32,558 nucleotides of DNA from Treponema sp. (GTDB lineage Bacteria; Spirochaetota; Spirochaetia; Treponematales; Treponemataceae), in the NCBI GenBank assembly GCA_024402655.1, contig JAKSTH010000015.1, positions 1-32,558 on the forward strand, given 5' to 3'. The notes under the pieces are model-generated. The model saw only the letters and a program-made list of their open reading frames with translations. It did no database searches and was not told the origin of the DNA. How positions within the stretch are numbered: position 1 is the stretch's first letter; every line of letters starts with the position of its first letter. This document shows, in pieces, positions 1 through 5,658 of the stretch. The position numbers and the translations under genes were made by a program.

Positions 1-50
1 AACAAAGTGACAAGGGTTTCGTACATATCAAATATAACTGCTTTAATCAT
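1..50 (-). CDS. HAD-family hydrolase, N-terminal fragment cut by window edge
   Basis: Only the first 16 residues are present, reading MIKAVIFDMYETLVTL from the ATG at 50-48. This is the standard start of a HAD-superfamily hydrolase: a short beta strand followed by the motif I aspartate (D8), here in the DMYETL variant typical of HAD subfamily IA. D8 would be the phosphoaspartate-forming nucleophile. The start lies 3 bp after the stop of the broken sugar-phosphate isomerase gene to its right, so the two were probably one transcription unit. The substrate cannot be judged from this fragment. Confidence 0.7.
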   Translation of the reverse strand, partial: MIKAVIFDMYETLVTL

Positions 51-53
51 TTT

Positions 54-397
54 TTACTGATGTTGCAAAAAATATTTTTCCACTTTCCCAACAACTTCTT
101 TCGGTAGTTTCTGGAGAAGCTCTTCCATAGTTATGGTTGAAAGCTTCTTTATACTTTTCAGAAATGCTGTATCTGTCCATTTTCGTTTACTGTCTTTTGC
201 AGGGTAGCCGATTCCAAATTCATCTGTGAAAAGTGCATTCAGTGTATTTTGAAGATTAAGTTCACCGCACCATCCAAAGTTCAATCCCAGCGGCAAAGAA
301 ACTGCATTACCATTATTTATCCTGCCGAACAAACCGCCTCATAAAGCAACTGATTTTTTTCTTTATTTGAACTTGCAATAATTACGCCGACTTTCAC
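54..397 (-). pseudogene. RpiB/LacA-family sugar-phosphate isomerase, internally deleted remnant
   Basis: Two pieces of one gene lie head to tail in different frames. The first begins at a GTG (397-395) behind an AAGGGA-like ribosome site and reads VKVGVIIASSNKEKNQLLYEAV, which resembles the N-terminal strand and helix of RpiB/LacA-type proteins. It soon hits a stop. The second runs 332-54 and reads LFGRINNGNAVSLPLGLNFG and onward, resembling the C-terminal half of the same family. From memory of the family (about 200 residues) the central part, roughly 90-100 residues including much of the active site, is missing, and the junction near 330 is also frameshifted. The gene should therefore be dead, although the C-terminal 91 codons remain open. 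The family assignment is from recognition of motifs, not from a search. Confidence 0.5.
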
Positions 398-502
398 TTT
401 TTTATATCCCTTTTACTTTTTTAATAACTTAGGATTTTATTCTTCCTACATTATAACACAATCCACTATCTATATTAAGTTGCAAACTGAATTCCCCTGT
501 GC

Positions 503-508
503 TATCAT
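503..508 (+). promoter_or_regulatory. Extended -10 promoter of the Nudix gene (leaderless)
   Basis: The sequence TGCTATCAT (TATCAT at 503-508) is an extended -10 element with a TTGCAA box at 480-485, 17 bp upstream. Only 7 nt separate the -10 from the ATG at 516 and no Shine-Dalgarno is present, so transcription should start at or next to the A of the ATG. Confidence 0.5.
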
Positions 509-515
509 CTGAATA

Positions 516-920
516 ATGAAAACCATCACTGTATCTGGCGCAGTCATTCTTCGCACAAATCCAAATACTCATCAAAAAGAAATTTTTGTAACTCAGCGTG
601 GCTACGGCGATTGGAAGGGCTGGTGGGAAATTCCAGGTGGAAAGCTGGAACCAGGTGAAACTCCAGAATCGTGCATCGTTCGTGAAATCCGGGAAGAACT
701 TGCAACCGAAGTAAAAGCTGAAAAAATCATTGGCGTTGTTGATTACGATTATCCGACTTTTCATCTGACCATGCATTGTATTTTGTGCACTATTGTTTCT
801 GGCGATTTGCAATTATTGGAACATGAAGCAGCCAAATGGGTAAATAAAGAAACTTTACGCTCGGTAAACTGGTTGCCTGCAGATCAGCTAATTTTACCTG
901 AAATTGAACAGATTTTGTAA
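516..920 (+). CDS. Nudix hydrolase (MutT/NTP pyrophosphohydrolase type)
   Basis: The 134-residue protein is a single Nudix domain. The Nudix box runs from about residue 42 to 64: G-KLEPG-E, seven residues, then REIREEL, giving the metal-binding glutamates; the usual late glycine is replaced by alanine (ELAT), as often seen in MutT/CTP-pyrophosphohydrolase-like members. WWEIPGGK precedes the box, as in MutT-like enzymes that clean oxidised or non-canonical (d)NTPs in the cytoplasm. Length matches the family. The substrate cannot be fixed from sequence; 8-oxo-dGTP or a related nucleotide is the natural guess. It stands alone, divergent from the broken isomerase gene. There is no ribosome site before the ATG; the -10 box sits 7 nt upstream. 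Confidence 0.85.
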   Translation: MKTITVSGAVILRTNPNTHQKEIFVTQRGYGDWKGWWEIPGGKLEPGETPESCIVREIREELATEVKAEKIIGVVDYDYPTFHLTMHCILCTIVSGDLQLLEHEAAKWVNKETLRSVNWLPADQLILPEIEQIL

Positions 921-949
921 TTTTACTCGCTTATCTGTCACAATATGCT

Positions 950-1033
950 TTACACCAGTTTCTTCATGATAATGGCAGCAACTCGCAGATTCATAAATCC
1001 GTTATTAATTGCACCTGTACAACCCGATGCCAT
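950..1033 (-). CDS. Possible 27-residue peptide or remnant
   Basis: A 27-codon frame starts MASGCTGAINNGFMNLR behind a strong ribosome site (AGAGAGG, 1037-1044) and ends at the TAA at 952-950. Another frame just downstream reads HYHEETGVKHIVTDKRVKL without a start, so the stretch may instead be a decayed gene broken by frameshifts. I do not recognise it. The good ribosome site is the only real argument for translation. Confidence 0.22.
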   Translation of the reverse strand: MASGCTGAINNGFMNLRVAAIIMKKLV

Positions 1034-1087
1034 ACATTACCTCTCTTTTTAATAAAACTCGTATTCAATTCTCAAAATATATATAAA

Positions 1088-1636
1088 CTATTTAGCTAAA
1101 ATCATTTCCCAATAATACTTGTATTGACTATTAGCATCATAAGTGTATGCAATCCCAATTTTTGTAAAATCCGGATTCAACATATTCCTGCGATGCCCTT
1201 GACCACTATACTTTTTATCATCTTCCTTCCACTGAAGAAATGTTGCCTTACCAGATTTATTTCCAGCCGCTATATTCTCTCCACTACTATAAGCAACAAT
1301 AGAACATTCATTCAATACCGTATACCACTTTTTTCCGTTTGGTCGCTCATGATCAAATTTTTTTACAACCTCATTTACTCTGATTTGAGCCGCTTTACAC
1401 AACTCTTCGTCTAAAATTAATTTTCCAGGTTTCCCTACAAGATTTGTCTTTGTTGCATCATCTGTGTTCCAATACCAGGCTTCATTTCCAGTTCTAAATT
1501 CATTCACCAAATCAAAACATACTTGTACTTCATCAGTTTTATTTACAAAAAAATCAGATAAATCAATTCCCAAAAAACAAGAAACAAAAGTAAAACTCGC
1601 CAACAATATTATCAGCCCACAAAAATGTTTTTTCAT
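1088..1636 (-). CDS. CAP/SCP-domain lipoprotein
   Basis: This 182-residue protein has a lipoprotein signal peptide (positive MKKH, hydrophobic core, lipobox FVSC with C20), so it should be exported and lipidated. The rest is a bacterial CAP/SCP (PF00188, cysteine-rich secretory protein / PR-1) domain: LDEELCKAAQIR, then FDHERPNG, SGENIAAG, QW and GHRRNMLNPDFTKIGIAY. The histidines in DHERP and GHRRN and the glutamate of GENI form the conserved cavity residues of the fold. Function in bacteria is mostly unknown; some bind lipids or metals. I start at the ATG at 1636 with AAGGAG 6 nt upstream rather than at the in-frame TTG three bases earlier. Its leader contains a GC-rich repeat (separate entry). 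Confidence 0.85.
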   Translation of the reverse strand: MKKHFCGLIILLASFTFVSCFLGIDLSDFFVNKTDEVQVCFDLVNEFRTGNEAWYWNTDDATKTNLVGKPGKLILDEELCKAAQIRVNEVVKKFDHERPNGKKWYTVLNECSIVAYSSGENIAAGNKSGKATFLQWKEDDKKYSGQGHRRNMLNPDFTKIGIAYTYDANSQYKYYWEMILAK

Positions 1637-1654
1637 CAATTTCTCCTTCAGCTT

Positions 1655-1780
1655 CAGGGAGTTCGCCGTTCGCTATCGCTCACTTCGCCGGGCTTTCCGC
1701 CATTCCGCTTTCGCTCCAGCCTCTTCCCTCGCTTCGCTCAGTCCAGTGGCCGCCTGCGGCGTGGCTCCAATCCCTAACTC
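1655..1780. repeat. GC-rich interspersed-type repeat inside the CAP gene leader
   Basis: About 125 bp of G+C-rich sequence sits in AT-rich surroundings. It holds three degenerate copies of a short unit: CGCTATCGCTCA at 1671, CGCTTTCGCTCC at 1706 and CGCTTCGCTCAG at 1730, followed by the palindrome GCCGCCTGCGGC (1749-1760). The composition, modularity and abrupt edges look like a small mobile or amplified intergenic repeat, but no second copy is in this window to prove it. It lies between the predicted promoter (1789-1797) and the ribosome site (1638-1646) of the CAP gene, so it should be transcribed as most of that gene's 5' leader. Confidence 0.55.
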
Positions 1781-1788
1781 ACTTTACA

Positions 1789-1797
1789 ATTATATCA
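1789..1797 (-). promoter_or_regulatory. Extended -10 promoter for the CAP lipoprotein gene
   Basis: On the minus strand TGATATAAT (1797-1789) is a perfect extended -10 element; no good -35 box is present. Transcription would start near 1782, giving a leader of about 146 nt filled by the GC-rich repeat. Confidence 0.45.
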
Positions 1798-1854
1798 AAA
1801 TGCTCCACAGTCTTTATAGTACATTTTATATATGTATATTGCAAAAGTGATAAA

Positions 1855-1881
1855 AAAAGACCTGCCGGTGGCAGGTCTTTT
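1855..1881. terminator. Bidirectional intrinsic terminator
   Basis: AAAAGACCTGCC (1855-1866), loop GGT, GGCAGGTCTTTT (1870-1881) is a perfect 12-bp inverted repeat flanked by A and T runs on both sides. It can terminate leftward transcripts leaving the SUMF1-like gene, insulating the CAP gene. Confidence 0.85.
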
Positions 1882-1894
1882 AGCTTTTACTTAC

Positions 1895-1962
1895 TTACGG
1901 CGGTTCCGTAATTTTGTTTTTATTTAATAAGAACTGAATTCACACTTCCGCGAAAGCGGAAG
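1895..1962. other. Two short stem-loops downstream of the SUMF1-like gene
   Basis: TTACGG-CGGTT-CCGTAA (1895-1911) is followed on the plus strand by a T-rich run, and CTTCCGC-GAAA-GCGGAAG (1945-1962) is a 7-bp stem with a tetraloop. Both lie in the 3' untranslated region of the leftward SUMF1-like gene ahead of the strong terminator. Their role is unknown; they may stabilise the mRNA 3' end. Confidence 0.4.
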
Positions 1963-1988
1963 ATTTTAATAATTTCCATACCGAACTA

Positions 1989-2004
1989 GCCAACTTTAGT
2001 TGGC
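1989..2004 (-). other. 6-bp hairpin with TAAA loop overlapping the stop codon, DGR-type
   Basis: On the coding strand GCCAAC-TAAA-GTTGGC forms a stem-loop whose loop is the stop codon plus A (stop at 1998-1996). In the Bordetella phage BPP-1 diversity-generating retroelement a hairpin with a 4-nt loop lies just past the variable repeat and is needed for efficient retrohoming. The position here, about 12 bp after the variable-looking segment, fits that role. The alternative is a simple 3'-end hairpin. Confidence 0.5.
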
Positions 2005-3084
2005 GTTACGTACAACACGGAATCCAAGGAGATAGCTCCAGTTATCAGGGCTGCTGTGGTTACGGTACGAACAAGCGCAGCTGCAAGCAATACTGAGATA
2101 ACTACCACCACGGATGACGCGGGAAGAGCCATCAGCGACGCCGCAAGGGTCCGCTGCATCTCCGGTTGCTACATCAACGGCATACCTGTCCCAGCACCAT
2201 TCACCTACATTTCCTGCCATGTCATAAAGATTGAGGCTGTTTCCATCTTTAAGCCCTACTTCATGTGTTTTACTGCCTGAATTACCATTGTACCAGCCTA
2301 CAGTTGCAAGGTTATCATCATTGTAAAGAGATGTTGATCCGTCATAAATCATTTTACCGGCTTTTGTGTTTACCTTTCCAAACGCATTTTTCCATTCCGC
2401 AGACTTAGGGTTTCCGCCTCTTGCCGCGTATTCCCATTCTGCTTCTGTTGGCAAACGGTAGCCTTTTTTGGTAAGGTCCTGTGTTACGGTTGCTGATATT
2501 ATATATTTATTTTTACTGTTTCTTTTAATATTTGTTATTGTATATACACAGTCTTCTTCTGTCATTGTAAGTTTTGTAAGTGCATTACAAAAATATACTG
2601 CATCATACCAGGTAACCAGCTCTACTGGACGTAATCCCTGTGTTTCATTTGCAGCGGGATGACTACTAACTCTACTTGGGGTTGCTTTACAGTCTTCATC
2701 TGAGTTTAGTACTGCTTCATAAAGTTCCTGTGTTACTTCGTACTGGCTCATTACAAATGGGCTTAAAGTAACCTTGCGGTCCTTAATAAATACACCTTTC
2801 CAGTAAGCTTCTGCAGATTCTGCAACATACGTATTCCATGAAGATTCATCCTTCATGTCTACTACACCTTTTGTTCCTGCTGGTACAACAGCTACTTCAC
2901 TTGTCTTTCCATAAGTTGTTCCATCAATTTTAATTCCTGTACTTACAACTTCTCCTGCTCCCTCTAAAAATCCAGTACTGTCATTACCTGCTGTCCCATC
3001 AACTCCAGGTTTACAGCTCATAACAGCACATGTCATTAAAACTGCAAGTACACCCGCGCTAATTTTCATGATACTTTTTTTCAT
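1996..3084 (-). CDS. SUMF1/FGE-fold lipoprotein, candidate DGR variable protein
   Basis: The 362-residue protein begins with a lipoprotein signal peptide (lipobox VMSC, C24), so it should sit on the cell envelope. From about residue 105 it is a formylglycine-generating-enzyme-sulfatase fold (PF03781): FVMSQYEVTQELYEAVL, RPVELVTWYDAVYFCNAL, GYRLPTEAEWEYAARGG, NLYDMAGNVGEWCWDRY, RVIRGGSY and LGFRVVR. The Cys pair of true formylglycine-generating enzymes is not evident, so it is likely a binding protein. The last segment between RGGS and GFR (2100-2026) is unusually rich in serine, cysteine, tyrosine and leucine where relatives carry asparagines, and 23 of 25 codons end in C or T. That is what adenine mutagenesis of AAC/AAT codons yields in DGR target proteins such as T. 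denticola TvpA. The ATG at 3084 has AGAGAGG 7 nt upstream. Confidence 0.85.
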   Translation of the reverse strand: MKKSIMKISAGVLAVLMTCAVMSCKPGVDGTAGNDSTGFLEGAGEVVSTGIKIDGTTYGKTSEVAVVPAGTKGVVDMKDESSWNTYVAESAEAYWKGVFIKDRKVTLSPFVMSQYEVTQELYEAVLNSDEDCKATPSRVSSHPAANETQGLRPVELVTWYDAVYFCNALTKLTMTEEDCVYTITNIKRNSKNKYIISATVTQDLTKKGYRLPTEAEWEYAARGGNPKSAEWKNAFGKVNTKAGKMIYDGSTSLYNDDNLATVGWYNGNSGSKTHEVGLKDGNSLNLYDMAGNVGEWCWDRYAVDVATGDAADPCGVADGSSRVIRGGSYLSIACSCACSYRNHSSPDNWSYLLGFRVVRNAN

Positions 3085-3220
3085 TCGTATCCCTCTCTAA
3101 AAAATGAATTTAAAAACAAAAAAGGCATTCTACCGCACATTGTAAAACGTACGACAAAATACCTTTGAATTTACGAAATAAAATTTTGCTGACGAAAGAC
3201 TATTTGCCCATGAGCTGGTA

Positions 3221-3249
3221 ATGCTAGTTTTTGATAAGTCAATTGTCAA
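3221..3249 (-). promoter_or_regulatory. Promoter of the SUMF1-like gene
   Basis: On the minus strand TTGACA (3249-3244), 17 bp, TAGCAT (3226-3221). Transcription would start near 3213, leaving a leader of about 129 nt in which I see no clear structure. Confidence 0.55.
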
Positions 3250-3320
3250 CATTCTTTTAATTTATCATGGAATTTGTGAGAATGCAAAGTGATTATTTCT
3301 GATGAATAATACTTTACATA

Positions 3321-3349
3321 TAGATACTATACAGATAATGTGCTATATT
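3321..3349 (+). promoter_or_regulatory. Promoter of the small toxin-like gene
   Basis: TAGATA (3321-3326), 17 bp, then an extended -10 TGCTATATT (3341-3349). Expected start near 3356, giving a leader of about 80 nt before the ATG at 3438. Confidence 0.5.
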
Positions 3350-3377
3350 AATATTGGAAATGCCTGAACAGGCGGTT

Positions 3378-3430
3378 GTCTCCTAGACTCTGACAATCTG
3401 GAATCAGATTGATTAAATTAGACGGGAGGC
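3378..3430 (+). promoter_or_regulatory. Ribosome-site-occluding leader structure
   Basis: GTCTCCT (3378-3384) can pair over seven bases, two of them G-U, with GGGAGGC (3424-3430), which is the Shine-Dalgarno of the 29-residue peptide. Between them lies a perfect 7-bp hairpin CAATCTG-GAAT-CAGATTG (3394-3411). The nested fold would hide the ribosome site, as in type I toxin mRNAs. Confidence 0.55.
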
Positions 3431-3437
3431 TTTGCAA

Positions 3438-3527
3438 ATGAATTTTGACAGATTTATTGCTGTTGTTGCATGCGTGGCAACAGTTATCTGCACTATTATT
3501 GCAATTCTCACCTACCTTTATAGATAG
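3438..3527 (+). CDS. 29-residue hydrophobic peptide, candidate type I toxin
   Basis: The frame MNFDRFIAVV, ACVATVICTII, AILTYLYR encodes one hydrophobic helix of about 20 residues flanked by a charged N-terminus and a short basic tail, the form of type I toxins and of peptides often annotated as holin-like toxins. It would insert in the cytoplasmic membrane. A strong Shine-Dalgarno (GGGAGG, 3424-3429) lies 8 nt before the ATG and can be masked by an upstream anti-Shine-Dalgarno. An antisense RNA with its own promoter and terminator is encoded opposite the 3' part of the transcript (3536-3634). These elements together argue strongly that the frame is real even though it is short. The toxic activity is inferred. 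Confidence 0.7.
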   Translation: MNFDRFIAVVACVATVICTIIAILTYLYR

Positions 3528-3535
3528 AACGGAGA

Positions 3536-3634
3536 ATAAAAAAATGGCCGCCCAGTCTGACACACTGAGTGGCCTCAAGTCCTTTTAGGACACACCATTA
3601 AGTGGAGATGACCAAATGTTTGGGCATTTCCTTT
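3536..3634 (-). ncRNA. Candidate antisense RNA antitoxin
   Basis: A complete small transcription unit faces the toxin-like gene. Its promoter is TTGACG (3669-3664), 17 bp, TTATAT (3646-3641) with an overlapping TATATT. Transcription from about 3634 ends at an intrinsic terminator: GGCCACTCAGT, loop GTGTCAG, ACTGGGCGGCC (3572-3544, one mismatch and one G-U) followed by A and seven T (to 3537). The roughly 100-nt RNA would be complementary to the 3' untranslated region of the toxin mRNA and to the 14-codon second frame, without reaching the toxin coding region. This geometry resembles TxpA/RatA and BsrG/SR4 of Bacillus. It also contains short hairpins AAATG-CCCAAA-CATTT and GTCCT-AAA-AGGAC. Confidence 0.6.
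3544..3588 (+). CDS. Possible 14-residue second frame of the toxin mRNA
   Basis: The frame MAAQSDTLSGLKSF starts at the ATG 3544-3546, with ACGGAG (3529-3534) 9 nt upstream, and ends at TAG 3586-3588. It coincides with the hairpin that terminates the opposing antisense RNA, so the conservation of these bases may be due to the terminator rather than to a peptide. Translation is uncertain. Confidence 0.2.
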   Translation: MAAQSDTLSGLKSF

Positions 3635-3711
3635 CTTTTAATATAACATATCCCTTCGAATAACGTCAAATACTCAGCATTCATTTTTTGATATTTTCAG
3701 AGTCGCGTAAT

Positions 3712-4056
3712 TTAATAGTTTCGTAAATAGTTATATACAGTCTGAATGTCTTGCTCACCATTTTCATATTTTCGTAACAATTTCATTGCTTCAGGCGAAG
3801 GACTTCCCATGCCAAACCCGTTCCAAATATCCAGCTTGTTATCTGAATAATAAATATAAAAGTGTGGAATTAAATCTGTTTCTTTTTTTGTATTTCTTAT
3901 TTCCAGATCAAACTCAAGCTTATTGATATCATTCCATTCAATTTTTTCTGTTCGGAAACTGAAAAACTTTTTGTGAAAAATCCCTTGGTCTGTAACCCTA
4001 ATATTATAGAAAATTGAAAAAAGAAAAAGGATAGCAGCAGCAATTTCAATAATCAC
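3712..4056 (-). CDS. Small membrane-anchored protein, C-terminal piece
   Basis: The 114-codon frame opens with a transmembrane segment (IIEIAAAILFLFSIFY) and continues as a soluble beta-rich part (NIRVTDQGIFHKKFFSF, EKIEWNDINKLEFDL, FYIYYSDNKLDIW) of the kind found in bacterial PH-like membrane proteins, ending in a helical tail. The only start is a GTG at 4056 that overlaps the stop of the upstream 44-codon frame and has no ribosome site of its own. Read one frame over, the preceding bases give LKRDKIACVIIEI, which joins smoothly, so it is probably the second half of one gene broken by a frameshift near 4065-4080. Translational coupling is the alternative. Function unknown. Confidence 0.55.
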   Translation of the reverse strand: MIIEIAAAILFLFSIFYNIRVTDQGIFHKKFFSFRTEKIEWNDINKLEFDLEIRNTKKETDLIPHFYIYYSDNKLDIWNGFGMGSPSPEAMKLLRKYENGEQDIQTVYNYLRNY

Positions 4057-4187
4057 GCAGGCGATTTTATCTCTCTTAAGAGTGCCGAAAGAAATATTGT
4101 ACCGACCCCCTCGATGTGGATAATTCTCTTTGTAAAAACAAAATATAAGATTTTTTTCTTTTTTGAAGGCTCAAATGAATAAAACAT
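4053..4187 (-). CDS. N-terminal piece of the frameshifted membrane protein
   Basis: The 44-codon frame starts MFYSFEPSKKKKILYFVF at the ATG 4187-4185, with an AAAGGGA ribosome site 5 nt upstream and 20 bp after the stop of the XRE regulator. It then reads VGTIFLSALL and ends ...SPA. The opening resembles small two-helix membrane proteins, whose second helix and soluble domain are found in the next frame (3712-4056). I read the two as one gene with a frameshift, co-transcribed with the regulator. Confidence 0.45.
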   Translation of the reverse strand: MFYSFEPSKKKKILYFVFTKRIIHIEGVGTIFLSALLREIKSPA

Positions 4188-4207
4188 AAATTCCCTTTTC
4201 CTTTCCC

Positions 4208-4879
4208 TTACTTCATCACCCCACCATGATAGTGGCATTCATAAACTTTTTCCCCATTACAAAAAATTTCCTCGTATCCCTGAAACCAGGAAATATCCCC
4301 TGTAACTGTGGTTTTATAAATATATTCTCCAGATTCATAAAATTCAGGCCCCCGGAATGGTAGTTTTTTATCTGCAGCACGCAAGGCTTCTTTCAAAAAG
4401 TTTCCGCTGAATTTTTCATCCAGTACTCTTCCCACATAATTCATTGCATAAACCGCTTTTCCATTTTTCCAAACGGCCTCTTCGCCGGCAAACTGTTCTC
4501 CGCCAACATAAGTATCATGGTATGTATAGTTCCCTTTTTCATAGCGAAAATCGTGGGAATCTAATCTGGTAGATGGAACTTCATTGGAAAAACCGGCATA
4601 AGTATTGCAATTAGCTTCCAGGCGGAATTCTATCATTTCATCAAGATCGGTTAATTCAGAATCTACAGGAGCCACATTGCAAGTCTGATCTTTAACAAGA
4701 TAATCAACAGTAACGTTCATCAGTTCACTAATCTGAATCAAATTGAAAATATCAGGATAAGATTGTCCCGCTTCCCATTTAGCTACGGCAGCTCTTGAAA
4801 CATTAATTTTGTCAGCCAAATCTTCCTGAGTAAGCCCTTTTGATTTTCTTAAAATCTGTAATTTATCACAAAATGTCAT
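4208..4879 (-). CDS. XRE-family regulator with DUF5680 domain
   Basis: Residues about 3-58 form a Cro/C1-type helix-turn-helix: FCDKLQILRKSKGLTQEDLA, then INVSRAAVAKWEAGQSYPD, with the recognition helix around SRAAVAKWE. The rest, about 75-220, is a DUF5680-type C-terminal domain (MNYVGRVLD, FLKEALR, PFRGPEFYESGEYIY, GDISWFQGYEEI, YECHYHGG), often attached to such regulators and perhaps a ligand sensor. I start at the ATG 4879, preceded by AGAGAGG 5 nt away, instead of an in-frame TTG 21 bases earlier; total 223 residues. Downstream, 20 bp away, is the membrane protein pair it may regulate. The 155 bp before it is a divergent promoter region. Confidence 0.85.
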   Translation of the reverse strand: MTFCDKLQILRKSKGLTQEDLADKINVSRAAVAKWEAGQSYPDIFNLIQISELMNVTVDYLVKDQTCNVAPVDSELTDLDEMIEFRLEANCNTYAGFSNEVPSTRLDSHDFRYEKGNYTYHDTYVGGEQFAGEEAVWKNGKAVYAMNYVGRVLDEKFSGNFLKEALRAADKKLPFRGPEFYESGEYIYKTTVTGDISWFQGYEEIFCNGEKVYECHYHGGVMK

Positions 4880-5055
4880 AGTAACCTCTCTGATTTTCAA
4901 TCTTATTCCAGACTGCCCGTAAACTCCATAAACCTGAAGTTACATTTTTGTTACTTATATTCCATACTATAACATTAGACTAAAAAACCAAACAAGAGAA
5001 TAATTACCTAGATAAAATTTTCATGTCTTGATAAAGTATCTTTAGGAGACAAAAA

Positions 5056-5595
5056 ATGGATATTCTTGTTTTGGTAGCTGCAATAATATTAATTATTACT
5101 GGAATAAGCGAGGTAATTTTATTCAGCAGATGGAATAAATTTTATTTTTCGCATGGACTGAAAATTTTTTCACAAGAAATAGAAATATCAGATTTAAATA
5201 AAACTGCAAATAAAATAAAAAGCTTCATAACTAATCTTGATAATGTACGTGGGTTTTCAAAATATACAGGATCAGAACTTGATGAAAACACATTTGCATT
5301 TAGAAAAAAAATAATCACCATCAGTTTTATCCGAAATGATTTTGAAAACATTCATGGCACAATCAAAATTGATCCAGAAACCAGAACTTTAAAAATTACC
5401 GGATATGCCAAGTTTTCATTTATAGCATTTTTTCTTTACACAGCTATATTCGTTTCTTATAACATGGATTCTTTTATTGCAGGAATCCTTACCTGTTTAT
5501 TTATTATCCTGATATTCGGTTCTATTACTTATGCTTTTAGCCGCAGAAAATATAAAAAACTTGTAGAAAGAATTAATGATTTATTGAGTGAATAA
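5056..5595 (+). CDS. Membrane protein of unknown function (three predicted helices)
   Basis: The 179-residue protein has a hydrophobic N-terminal helix (about 3-24), a soluble lysine-rich part (about 30-117) with beta-strand character (TFAFRKKIITISFI, GTIKIDPETRTLKITGY), and two adjacent helices (about 119-135 and 140-160) joined by a short turn, ending in a basic cytoplasmic tail. AGGAG stands 8 nt before the ATG. I do not recognise a family. It is divergent from the XRE regulator and 63 bp upstream of the helicase gene, which has its own -10 box, so co-transcription with the helicase is possible but not required. Confidence 0.7.
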   Translation: MDILVLVAAIILIITGISEVILFSRWNKFYFSHGLKIFSQEIEISDLNKTANKIKSFITNLDNVRGFSKYTGSELDENTFAFRKKIITISFIRNDFENIHGTIKIDPETRTLKITGYAKFSFIAFFLYTAIFVSYNMDSFIAGILTCLFIILIFGSITYAFSRRKYKKLVERINDLLSE

Positions 5596-5658
5596 TTTTC
5601 TTACTTCTAGGACTTATACACAATTCTGATATATAATTATGTATGGAGAGATGTGAAA

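Noticed and set aside
2056-2280. Plus-strand frame opposite the SUMF1-like gene
   Set aside because: It mirrors the codon pattern of the real gene and has no start signals.
3085-3330. DGR template repeat or accessory gene near the SUMF1-like gene
   Set aside because: No segment resembles the variable region, and no reverse transcriptase is encoded anywhere in the window.
3348-3578. 76-codon minus-strand frame opposite the toxin-like gene
   Set aside because: No ribosome site, odd composition (NCCHACNNSNKS), and the strand is better explained by the short antisense RNA plus terminator.
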